A DNA stretch of 6,582 nt, taken from NCBI GenBank assembly GCA_028291845.1, contig JAQGNM010000578.1, positions 1 to 6,582 on the forward strand, given 5' to 3'. This document shows positions 1 to 5,465 of this stretch, piece by piece. The position numbers were made by a program, and so were the translations under genes. Under the pieces are notes generated by a model, which made no database searches, had not been told where the DNA came from, and saw nothing but the letters and a program-made list of their open reading frames with translations. Within the stretch, counting starts at the first letter, position 1; the number at the start of each line of letters is the position of its first letter. The stretch is from Massilia sp. (GTDB taxonomy: Bacteria > Pseudomonadota > Gammaproteobacteria > Burkholderiales > Burkholderiaceae_D).

Positions 1-24
1 TCGAATAAACACCTCTCAGCGATA

Positions 25-162
25 TGCGATACAAAAGCGGTTCATTTAAGATTTACCTATCGACATTTATTGCCGAATGGAATTAAACTTGCACTTGTCA
101 GGTCACAAGCGTCGCAAACTTCGGTGCGGAGCGCGCTACATTGCGGTGCAAAAGCGGTTCAT
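25..162. repeat. Pair of 21-bp direct repeats upstream of the BLUF gene
   Basis: Positions 25-45 and 142-162 are the same 21-bp element with two transitions (a29/g146 and a31/g148). The last 14 bases, CAAAAGCGGTTCAT, are identical at 32-45 and 149-162. Each copy is followed by ATCGACAT: after 13 bases for the left copy (59-66), and overlapping the final AT for the right copy (161-168). The right copy ends 29 bp before the BLUF start codon. The repeat is seen directly. A role as an operator pair or as a remnant of a local duplication is inference; I do not recognise the motif. Confidence 0.7.
94..109. promoter_or_regulatory. Small dyad, possible operator, upstream of the BLUF gene
   Basis: CTTGT (94-98) and ACAAG (105-109) are perfect inverted arms around a 6-bp spacer, lying between the two 21-bp direct repeats. 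The size suits a dimeric helix-turn-helix regulator. Five-base arms are short enough to occur by chance, and no convincing -35/-10 pair could be placed beside it. Confidence 0.2.
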
Positions 163-191
163 CGACATCAATCTATTCAATTGGAAAAATA

Positions 192-605
192 ATGTCAATT
201 AACCAACTCGTGTATATCAGCCAGGCAGTGCGTAAAATGTCGGCCGCCGATTTGCTGGCGATTCAGCGCGTGGCCAAGGAGAACAATGCACCGATCGACG
301 TGACCGGCAGCCTGTTTTACAACGGCGGCTGGTTCCTGCAGGTGCTGGAAGGACCGCTGGCCACCATCGATGCACTGTACCGCAAGATCGAAAAGGATCC
401 GCGCCACAAGAACTCGCGCGTTCTGTACAAGCAGCCGGCGACGTTTCGCACGTTCACGCGCTGGAGCATGAACATGACCAACCTGGAAGACCGCCAGGCC
501 GACAAGTACGAACAGCTGGTGGAGGTCATCGACGCCGCCAGGAGCGACCGCAAGATCGGCCAGGCGTCGCCGGCGGTGACCTTGCTGAATATTTTCAAAA
601 GTTGA
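192..605 (+). CDS. Short BLUF-domain blue-light photoreceptor
   Basis: A 137-residue protein that is almost entirely a BLUF (sensor of blue light using FAD) domain. It should bind FAD non-covalently in the cytoplasm and signal through a light-induced hydrogen-bond switch. All the family's key residues are present: Y8 in LVYIS, N32 before the VTGSLFY strand, Q50 in FLQVLEGP, and W91 and M93 in RWSMNM. Their spacing (Y to N 24, Y to Q 42, Y to W 83) is the same as in AppA (Y21, N45, Q63, W104, M106). Residues about 100-137 form a short, probably helical cap with no output domain, as in PixD/BlrB-type proteins. I chose the ATG at 192, with a weak GGA at 184-186, over an upstream in-frame TTG at 141, because the domain begins directly at 192 and the extension overlaps the 21-bp repeat. 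The signalling partner is not visible nearby. Confidence 0.93.
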   Translation: MSINQLVYISQAVRKMSAADLLAIQRVAKENNAPIDVTGSLFYNGGWFLQVLEGPLATIDALYRKIEKDPRHKNSRVLYKQPATFRTFTRWSMNMTNLEDRQADKYEQLVEVIDAARSDRKIGQASPAVTLLNIFKS

Positions 606-606
606 T

Positions 607-620
607 GCAAGCGTGCTTGC
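607..620. other. Near-perfect inverted repeat just after the BLUF stop
   Basis: GCAAGC and GCTTGC face each other across a 2-bp centre, starting two bases after the BLUF stop codon. As RNA it would make a 5-bp stem with a 4-base loop. No T-run follows, so it is a poor candidate for an intrinsic terminator. It may weakly separate the BLUF gene from the lol operon or have no role. Confidence 0.3.
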
Positions 621-667
621 CGAAGCGGTCGATTCTAATGTGACAAGCCCTGACGCCGCCCACCTTT

Positions 668-678
668 GTGTGGCACAC
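668..678. promoter_or_regulatory. 11-bp palindrome in the lolC leader
   Basis: GTGTG-G-CACAC is a perfect dyad ending 36 bp upstream of the lolC start codon, in the gap between the BLUF gene and lolC. It could be a protein-binding site controlling the lol operon. A -10-like TCTAAT lies at 634-639 but has no matching -35, so the lol promoter itself is not clearly placed. The assignment is tentative. Confidence 0.2.
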
Positions 679-714
679 TTCGGGCTCACATGAATTTCCC
701 GCTGGAGCACATCG

Positions 715-2001
715 TTGGCGCCTACAAGTACGCTTCAAAAAAGTATTCTTCAAAAACTGCCGTATGAGTGGCTGGTCGGCCTGCGCTACACGCGCGCCGG
801 CAAGCGCAGTGGCCGCAACAGTTTTATTTCCTTCATCTCGCTCATTTCCGTGCTCGGCATCGCCCTCGGCGTGGCCGCGCTGATCGTGGTGCTGTCGGTG
901 ATGAACGGCTTTCAGAAGGAAGTCACCGACCGCATGCTGTCGGTGCTGGCGCACGTCGAGGTGTTCGATCCGCGCGGCGCGCTGCCCGACTGGCAAGCCT
1001 CGCGCGCGGAAGCGTTCAAGAATCCGGCCGTCAAGGGCGCCGCGCCGTTTGTCGAAACCCAGGGCATGCTGGTGCGCGACGTCATGCGTCCGGCGATCAT
1101 TCGCGGCGTGCTGCCCGATGAAGAAGTCAAGGTGTCCGACGTCGCCAGGCAGATGAAGGCGGGCTCCTTCGCCGAACTGAAACCGGGCTCGTTCAACATC
1201 GTCATGGGCTACGCCCTGGCCGGCGCACTCAATCTGTCGATCGGCGACAAGGTGACCATGCTGCTGGCCCAGGCGCAGACCACGCCGGCCGGTATGCTGC
1301 CGAGGACACGCACGTTCACCTTGACCGGCATCTTCGAAGCTGGCCACTACGAGTTCGATTCGGGCCTGGCCTTCATCAGCCTGGACGACGCCGAAAAAAT
1401 GGAGCGCCTGGAAGGGCCGTCGGGCCTGCGCCTGCGCATCGCCGACATGCACCAGGCGCCGCTGATCGCCCGGGAGCTGAAGAGCAGCATGAGCGGACCG
1501 CTGGTGGTGCGCGACTGGTCGCAGGCCAACGCCACCTGGTTCGCCGCCGTGCAGACCGAGAAGAAGATGATGTTCATCATCCTGACCCTGATCATCGCGG
1601 TGGCCGCTTTTAATCTCGTGTCGACGCTGGTGATGACGGTGACCGACAAGCAGGCCGACATCGCCATCTTGCGCACGCTCGGTTCCTCGCCCCGTTCGAT
1701 CATGAAGATCTTCATGATCCAGGGCGCGCTGGTGGGCCTGATGGGGATGGCCATCGGTATCGCTTTCGGCGTGCTGGTGGCACTGAACATCGACGTCATC
1801 GTGCCGTTTATCGAACACCTGCTGGGCGTGCAGTTCCTGTCGAAAGACATCTACTTCATCAGCACGGTGCCATCCGACCTGCGCTGGCCGGACGTGGCCA
1901 AAATCGGCGGCCTGGCCGTCGTGCTGGCCTTCCTGGCCACCCTGTACCCAAGCTACGCCGCCTCGAAAGTCAAACCCGCGGAGGCATTGCGCTATGAATG
2001 A
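715..2001 (+). CDS. lolC: Lipoprotein-releasing ABC transporter permease, LolC/LolE family
   Basis: A 428-residue inner-membrane permease that, with LolD, uses ATP to extract outer-membrane lipoproteins and deliver them to periplasmic LolA. The fold is the family's: a membrane segment at about 37-64 (NSFISFISLISVLGIALGVA), a periplasmic domain to about 280, then three FtsX-type segments at about 285-312, 333-358 and 395-412, ending in PAEALRYE. Residues 190-196, TPAGMLP, match the E. coli LolC hook that holds LolA (TPMGRIP as I recall it). The start is a TTG with GGAG seven bases upstream; no in-frame ATG exists near the conserved LPYEWLVGLRYTRAG block, so the protein has a 14-residue extension containing a repeated LQK. 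No lolE appears in the window, so this could be the single permease of a LolDF-like homodimeric system; I use lolC as the usual annotation name. The stop overlaps the lolD start. Confidence 0.95.
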   Translation: MAPTSTLQKSILQKLPYEWLVGLRYTRAGKRSGRNSFISFISLISVLGIALGVAALIVVLSVMNGFQKEVTDRMLSVLAHVEVFDPRGALPDWQASRAEAFKNPAVKGAAPFVETQGMLVRDVMRPAIIRGVLPDEEVKVSDVARQMKAGSFAELKPGSFNIVMGYALAGALNLSIGDKVTMLLAQAQTTPAGMLPRTRTFTLTGIFEAGHYEFDSGLAFISLDDAEKMERLEGPSGLRLRIADMHQAPLIARELKSSMSGPLVVRDWSQANATWFAAVQTEKKMMFIILTLIIAVAAFNLVSTLVMTVTDKQADIAILRTLGSSPRSIMKIFMIQGALVGLMGMAIGIAFGVLVALNIDVIVPFIEHLLGVQFLSKDIYFISTVPSDLRWPDVAKIGGLAVVLAFLATLYPSYAASKVKPAEALRYE

Positions 2002-2725
2002 TCTGAATCTCGACAAGATGGCGGTGAACCAGGCTGCGCAGGCGAATGCGGTGCCGGTGCTCAGTTGCCGCAATCTCGGCAAAACCTTCCGCCAGGGCGA
2101 TTACGCGGTCGACGTCTTGAACAGCGTTGATTTTTCCATCTTCCCCGGCGAGCGCGTCGCCATTGTCGGCGCTTCCGGTTCCGGCAAGTCGACCCTGCTG
2201 CATTTGCTCGGCGGCCTCGACACGCCCACCCGCGGCACGGTCAGCCTGCGCGGCGAAAATTTCGCCACCCTGTCGGAAACCCGCCGCGGCGAATTGCGCA
2301 ACCGCGATCTCGGCTTCGTCTACCAGTTCCACCACCTGCTGCCGGAGTTTTCCGCGCTCGACAACGTCGCCATGCCGCTGTTGATCCGCCGCGAAAAGCG
2401 TGTCGACGCCGACGCCAAGGCGGGCGCCATCCTCAATCGCGTCGGCTTGTCGAAACGGGTTATTCACCGTCCGGGCGAATTGTCCGGCGGCGAGCGCCAG
2501 CGCGTGGCCCTGGCGCGCGCGCTGGTGACCCAGCCGGCCTGCGTGCTGGCCGACGAGCCGACCGGTAACCTCGACCACGCCACCGCCCAGTCGATTTTCG
2601 ACCTGATGCTCGACTTGTCGAAGACGCTCGGTACCGCCTTTGTCATCGTCACCCACGACATCGAACTGGCCAGGCGCTGCGACCGCGTCTACCGGCTGAC
2701 CGAGCACGGCCTGGCGCCGGCGTAG
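1994..2725 (+). CDS. lolD: Lipoprotein-releasing system ATPase LolD
   Basis: A 243-residue ABC ATPase that powers lipoprotein release on the cytoplasmic face of the LolC-type permease. Visible motifs are Walker A GASGSGKST (59-67), Q-loop Q111 inside FVYQFHHLLPEF, the LSGGE signature (163-167), Walker B CVLADEPTGNLD (183-194, catalytic E188) and H-loop H221. The FHHLLPEF segment after the Q-loop distinguishes LolD from the related MacB and FtsE ATPases. The start ATG at 1994 overlaps the end of lolC by 8 bp (ATGAATGA) and has GGAGG nine bases upstream, inside lolC, which suggests translational coupling. The length is normal, with about 20 extra residues before the ATPase fold; an in-frame ATG at 2018 is a less likely start. 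Confidence 0.97.
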   Translation: MNDLNLDKMAVNQAAQANAVPVLSCRNLGKTFRQGDYAVDVLNSVDFSIFPGERVAIVGASGSGKSTLLHLLGGLDTPTRGTVSLRGENFATLSETRRGELRNRDLGFVYQFHHLLPEFSALDNVAMPLLIRREKRVDADAKAGAILNRVGLSKRVIHRPGELSGGERQRVALARALVTQPACVLADEPTGNLDHATAQSIFDLMLDLSKTLGTAFVIVTHDIELARRCDRVYRLTEHGLAPA

Positions 2726-2730
2726 AGCGC

Positions 2731-3558
2731 ATGTGGATCGACACCCACTGCCACCTCGACGCCCACGAATTCGGCGGCGTCGAACAGTCGCTGGCGGTGG
2801 CCCGCGCGGCCTTTGATAACGGCGTGTCGATGATCGTGATTCCCTCGGTCGACCGCCACAATTTCGATCTGGCCGCGCAGTTGTCAAGCACGGCGCCGAA
2901 CGCCAGCTACGCGCTCGGCATCCACCCGATCTGCGTGCCGGCCGCGCGCGAGGAAGATTTGAGCTTGCTGCGCGCCCGCGTGGAAAGCGCGATGACCGAC
3001 CCGCGCTTTGTCGCTATCGGCGAAATCGGCCTGGATTTTTTCATCCCCGCACTGACCGAACCGGCCATGCGCGAAAAGCAGGACCATTTTTTTCGCGAAC
3101 AGCTGCGCATCGCCCGCGATTTTGAATTGCCGGTGCTGATGCACGTGCGCCGCTCGCAGGATCAAGTGCTCAAACACGTGCGCCAGGTGCGTCCCGCGGG
3201 CGGTATCGCCCACGCCTTCAACGGCAGCTTTCAGCAGGCGCAGATCTATATCGACCTGGGTTTCAAATTGGGCTTCGGCGGCGCCATGACGTTTACGCGC
3301 GCGCTGCAAATCCGAAGGCTGGCCACCCAGCTGCCGCTTGAAGCGATCGTGCTCGAGACCGACGCGCCGGATATTTCGCCAAGCTGGATTCATCCGGCCC
3401 GCAACAGCCCTGAGCAACTGCCGGCGATCGGCGCCGCGCTCGCCGAACTGCGCGGCGTTACGATCGACGCCATCGCCTTTCAAACCGGGCGCAACGCCTC
3501 GTCGGCGCTGCCTCGTCTCGCCGGTTTGATTCCTGCGTCACTTCCCGGCGCCGTATAA
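2731..3558 (+). CDS. TatD-family metal-dependent hydrolase, YjjV-like
   Basis: A 275-residue TIM-barrel amidohydrolase of the TatD family, which includes DNases and related phosphoester hydrolases. The metal site is complete: the D-T-H-C-H motif (D4, H6, H8), E98 in GEIGLD, H138 in LPVLMHVR, H161 in GGIAHAF and D211 in LETDAPD; H65 in GIHP is also conserved. The FNGSFQQA stretch, the GFKLGFGGAMTFTRA stretch and PEQLP resemble E. coli YjjV more than TatD proper. The C-terminal NT-x(3)-F motif of many members is degenerate here (QTGRNASSAL). The start lies 5 bp after the lolD stop with only a weak ribosome site, which fits coupling to lolD. The physiological substrate is unknown; YjjV-type proteins are poorly characterised. 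The last 21 bp overlap the 3' end of the opposing gene. Confidence 0.92.
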   Translation: MWIDTHCHLDAHEFGGVEQSLAVARAAFDNGVSMIVIPSVDRHNFDLAAQLSSTAPNASYALGIHPICVPAAREEDLSLLRARVESAMTDPRFVAIGEIGLDFFIPALTEPAMREKQDHFFREQLRIARDFELPVLMHVRRSQDQVLKHVRQVRPAGGIAHAFNGSFQQAQIYIDLGFKLGFGGAMTFTRALQIRRLATQLPLEAIVLETDAPDISPSWIHPARNSPEQLPAIGAALAELRGVTIDAIAFQTGRNASSALPRLAGLIPASLPGAV

Positions 3559-4281
3559 ATCGGCGGCCGCCCGCGCCAGGCGGATCGCCATGCCGGCCGC
3601 CGCCAGGAACGCCGCCGCCAGCGCAAAACCCCAATCGCGCTCGCCGTGCACTTCAGCCATGTTCGAGCCCTCGAAACGCGCGACCCGCATGGACGACGCC
3701 AGTTCATCGACCGTTGCCGCCAGCCGGCTGGCGGCGCCGACGATGCTTTCGCAATCGTTATTGCGGCTGAAAACGTTGTCGACGCAGCCCGGGTAGCGCG
3801 CGCCGAAATCGTGCAGCGCGCGGGCGGCCATCTGCCACTCGACGATCGACGCGCCGGCGGCGGGACGCGCCCGGGCGATGGCGCACAGTTCGTTGGCTGC
3901 CACGCCGGGATTGAACGGCGTCAGGTTGGCCGATGAGGGCACCGCGCCCCGTTGAATGGGCGGCTCGTTGCGCGCAGCCGTGCACTGCGCGCTGGCGACC
4001 GCGCGCAAGCCCTCGTCGACCATTGCCTGCGCCGCATGCACGCGTTGCTCGAGCAGTACCTGGTTGCTGCTCATGGCGACGCGGCCGGCGAACACCGCCA
4101 GGCCGATCAGCCCCACGGTGAGCAGCACTTCCGACAGCAAGTTCAAACGCCGCCACGAGGATGGACTGCGCGCCCGCCCGCCGCGATACAGGGCCAGGGC
4201 GGCCAGGCCGATCGTCAAAGCGGCGAGGGCGAACGACAGGGCCGGGTAGGCGAGCAGGGTGGGGAAGCCGGGTTCGATCAT
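3538..4281 (-). CDS. Hypothetical membrane protein with a cysteine-bearing periplasmic loop
   Basis: I do not recognise this 247-residue protein. Predicted membrane segments are at about 9-32, 48-67 and 216-236. The arginine-rich loop at 33-45 (RGGRAR, then WRR) argues for a cytoplasmic position, so residues about 68-215 would be periplasmic. That loop has four cysteines (C100, C133, C166, C177), the only ones in the protein, enough for two disulfides. It contains possible helical stretches at about 72-98 and 180-200. G/C-rich third codon positions support this strand over the overlapping plus-strand frames. The ATG at 4279-4281 has no clear ribosome site, so the start is less certain. It is divergent from the sdpR-like gene across 159 bp and converges on the TatD-family gene with a 21-bp overlap. 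Its shape suggests an envelope sensor or structural protein, but no function can be assigned. Confidence 0.8.
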   Translation of the reverse strand: MIEPGFPTLLAYPALSFALAALTIGLAALALYRGGRARSPSSWRRLNLLSEVLLTVGLIGLAVFAGRVAMSSNQVLLEQRVHAAQAMVDEGLRAVASAQCTAARNEPPIQRGAVPSSANLTPFNPGVAANELCAIARARPAAGASIVEWQMAARALHDFGARYPGCVDNVFSRNNDCESIVGAASRLAATVDELASSMRVARFEGSNMAEVHGERDWGFALAAAFLAAAGMAIRLARAAADLYGAGK

Positions 4282-4324
4282 GAGCTGATTTGCAGTGTTC
4301 AGGCAGGGTGGTCGCGACAGGCGC

Positions 4325-4346
4325 TTATGTGTCTGATTATGTGTCT
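4325..4346. repeat. Perfect 10-bp tandem repeat in the divergent intergenic region
   Basis: TTATGTGTCT occurs at 4325-4334 and 4337-4346, separated by GA, giving a 12-bp period. It lies about 45 bp upstream of the minus-strand gene's start and 31 bp upstream of the sdpR -35 box. Read on the minus strand, the second copy overlaps a -10-like CATAAT (4336-4341), but I could not pair it with a -35. It may be a direct-repeat regulator site for the membrane-protein gene. Confidence 0.45.
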
Positions 4347-4353
4347 TTTCAGC

Positions 4354-4367
4354 CTGCCGCGGGGCAG
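4354..4367. other. GC-rich inverted repeat in the divergent intergenic region
   Basis: CTGCC and GGCAG pair across a GCGG centre, ending nine bases before the sdpR -35 box. No T-run follows on either strand, so it is not a convincing terminator. It could be a protein-binding dyad or chance. Confidence 0.25.
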
Positions 4368-4376
4368 AAATTGTGC

Positions 4377-4406
4377 TTGACCAGCACGCCCGCTCAGGCT
4401 TAGTAT
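4377..4406 (+). promoter_or_regulatory. Sigma-70 type promoter for the sdpR-sdpI genes
   Basis: TTGACC (4377-4382) matches five of six bases of the -35 consensus. After 18 bp comes TAGTAT (4401-4406), four of six for -10. The start of transcription would fall near 4413, giving a leader of about 28 bases before the ATG at 4441. The leader has only a distant AGG at 4425-4427. This is the best promoter match in the window, and its -10 overlaps the candidate operator. Confidence 0.5.
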
Positions 4407-4425
4407 TTAGTCATTCGTCTAATTA
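4404..4425. promoter_or_regulatory. Candidate operator for SdpR-type autorepression
   Basis: A 22-bp imperfect palindrome centred between 4414 and 4415. Arms TATTTAG and CTAATTA match at six of seven positions, and seven of eleven pairs match overall. It overlaps the -10 box and the expected transcription start, where a repressor would block initiation. ArsR-fold autorepressors typically bind AT-rich dyads of about this size at their own promoters; binding by this protein is inference. Confidence 0.4.
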
Positions 4426-4440
4426 GGTCGCCGCCAAACT

Positions 4441-4740
4441 ATGTCGAGCTCGATCCAGGATGCCTTCAAGGCCATTGCCGACCCCACCCGCCGTGAAATC
4501 CTGCGCCTGTTGCGCAGCGAGGAAATGACCGCCGGCGACCTGGCGGACCGGTTCGACATGAGCAAACCGAGCATGTCGCACCATTTCGCCGTACTCAAGG
4601 CGGCCGAACTGATCACCAGCCGGCGCGACGGCCAGACCATCTGGTATGGCCTGAACACCAGCGTGGTCGAGGACTTGCTGGCCTGGGCCGTGGAACTGGC
4701 GCGCGGTCCGGACAAGCCATCCCCAAAGGAGAAAGCATGA
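4441..4740 (+). CDS. sdpR: ArsR-fold transcriptional repressor, SdpR-like
   Basis: A 99-residue winged-helix regulator. It starts with the typical AFKAIADPTRREILRLL helix (8-24). The helix-turn-helix spans about 30-58, with MSKPSMSHHFAVLKAAELI as turn and recognition helix, and the wing is at 59-69 (TSRRDGQTIWY). The tail LNTSVVEDLLAW matches the SdpR autorepressor family closely. The protein has no cysteine and lacks the ELCVCD motif, so it is not an arsenic or cadmium sensor. In Bacillus, SdpR represses its own operon with sdpI and is relieved when SdpI captures it at the membrane; that mechanism is possible here but is not shown by sequence alone. It overlaps the next gene by ATGA (4 bp). 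The symbol is a family-level name, not proven orthology. Confidence 0.92.
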   Translation: MSSSIQDAFKAIADPTRREILRLLRSEEMTAGDLADRFDMSKPSMSHHFAVLKAAELITSRRDGQTIWYGLNTSVVEDLLAWAVELARGPDKPSPKEKA

Positions 4741-5384
4741 AAAACCGCATTTTGTTGCTGTGCATCGCACTCATCGTTTCGATGGCCGCCTGGACCGCCC
4801 TGGTGTATGCGGGCTTGCCGGCGCTGCTCGCCATCCATTGGGACATGGCCGGCAATGTCAACGGCGTCGCCCCGCGGGCTTTTTTGTTCGGCCACGTCGG
4901 CCTGATGGCCGCCGTGCTGCTGCTGTGGTTGTGGCTGCCGGCGCTGTCGCCGCAACGCTTCGGCGTCGACAGTTTCAAGGGGACCTACTGGCGCATCGGC
5001 CTGCTGGTGGTCGCCATGCTGGCGTTTATCCATGCCATGCTGTTGTGGACGGCGCTGTCGCCCGCAGCGCTCCCGCCCGCCCCGCACATGGCAGCCGCCG
5101 CCGCCGCTGTCTTCATTGGCCTGCTCGGCAATGTCATGGGCAAGGTCAAACGCAACTTCTGGATCGGCATCCGCACGCCGTGGACCCTGGCAAGCGAGCG
5201 GGTCTGGTACACCACCCACCGGCTGGCCGGCAAGACCATGGTGGGCGGCGCGGCGCTGTCGCTGATCGGCACTTTCGCCGGCTTGCCGACCGCGCTGTGC
5301 ATTGCGGTGGCGCTTGCCGGAGTGTTGGCGCCGGCAGCGTATTCCCTTATTGCCTACCGGCGCATCGAAAGCGGCAGAGCCTGA
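4737..5384 (+). CDS. sdpI: SdpI-family membrane protein (DUF1648 plus SdpI domain)
   Basis: A 215-residue polytopic inner-membrane protein with about six membrane segments, close in size to the Bacillus SdpI immunity protein. The N-terminal DUF1648 signature is LAIHWDMAGNVNG (31-43). The SdpI signature follows at 131-166: GNVMGKVKRNFWIGIRTPWT, then ERVWYTTHRLAGK. Membrane segments lie at about 5-27, 50-70, 86-106, 119-134, 167-183 and 186-207. AAGGAG five bases upstream of the ATG is a strong ribosome site, and the ATGA overlap with the repressor gene shows that the two are one unit. In Bacillus, SdpI protects against the SdpC toxin and also sequesters SdpR. No toxin gene is visible here, so in this organism it may serve envelope stress or an unknown ligand. 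The symbol is at family level. Confidence 0.92.
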   Translation: MKNRILLLCIALIVSMAAWTALVYAGLPALLAIHWDMAGNVNGVAPRAFLFGHVGLMAAVLLLWLWLPALSPQRFGVDSFKGTYWRIGLLVVAMLAFIHAMLLWTALSPAALPPAPHMAAAAAAVFIGLLGNVMGKVKRNFWIGIRTPWTLASERVWYTTHRLAGKTMVGGAALSLIGTFAGLPTALCIAVALAGVLAPAAYSLIAYRRIESGRA

Positions 5385-5390
5385 TGATGT

Positions 5391-5430
5391 GAAGCGCATT
5401 AGACGCGCGCCAAAGGCGCTTCTCGCGCGT
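5391..5430 (+). other. Overlapping, mutually exclusive hairpins between sdpI and comEC
   Basis: Three stems compete in this 40-base stretch: GAAGCGC/GCGCTTC (5391-5397 with 5416-5422), GCGCC-AAA-GGCGC (5407-5411 with 5415-5419) and ACGCGCG/CGCGCGT (5403-5409 with 5424-5430). The middle one is a tight stem followed by TTCTC, weakly terminator-like. The stretch lies 35 bp before the comEC start. An attenuator, weak terminator or processing site is possible; GC-rich sequence also makes such pairings by chance. Confidence 0.35.
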
Positions 5431-5465
5431 GCAGCCACACTGGCTGATTTGGCGAGAGGCCAGTC

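Noticed and set aside
1..20. Possible ribosome site (GAGAGGTG, minus strand 10-17) for a divergent gene just left of the window
   Set aside because: No start codon or coding sequence is inside the window, so the gene cannot be supported.
141..191. Longer BLUF protein starting at the TTG at 141
   Set aside because: The 17 extra residues fall on the second copy of the direct repeat and are not part of the BLUF fold. The ATG at 192 places Y8 at the usual distance from the N-terminus.
607..620. Intrinsic terminator after the BLUF gene
   Set aside because: The stem is short and no T-run follows; it is kept only as an inverted repeat.
634..639. TCTAAT as the -10 box of the lolC promoter
   Set aside because: No -35 match occurs at 15 to 19 bp upstream, and a single hexamer is too weak to call.
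595..2082. Long minus-strand open frame (495 codons) opposite lolC
   Set aside because: The sequence is rich in H, Q, R and D with no domain pattern, and it lies antisense to a clear lolC gene. In DNA with G/C-rich third positions, such open antisense frames are expected.
1970..2887. Minus-strand open frame (305 codons) opposite lolD and the start of the TatD-family gene
   Set aside because: It is antisense to two well-supported genes and has no recognisable motifs.
3952..4380. Plus-strand open frame (142 codons) opposite the membrane-protein gene
   Set aside because: The minus strand shows proper membrane helices and G/C third positions. The plus frame is low-complexity and runs through the divergent promoter region.
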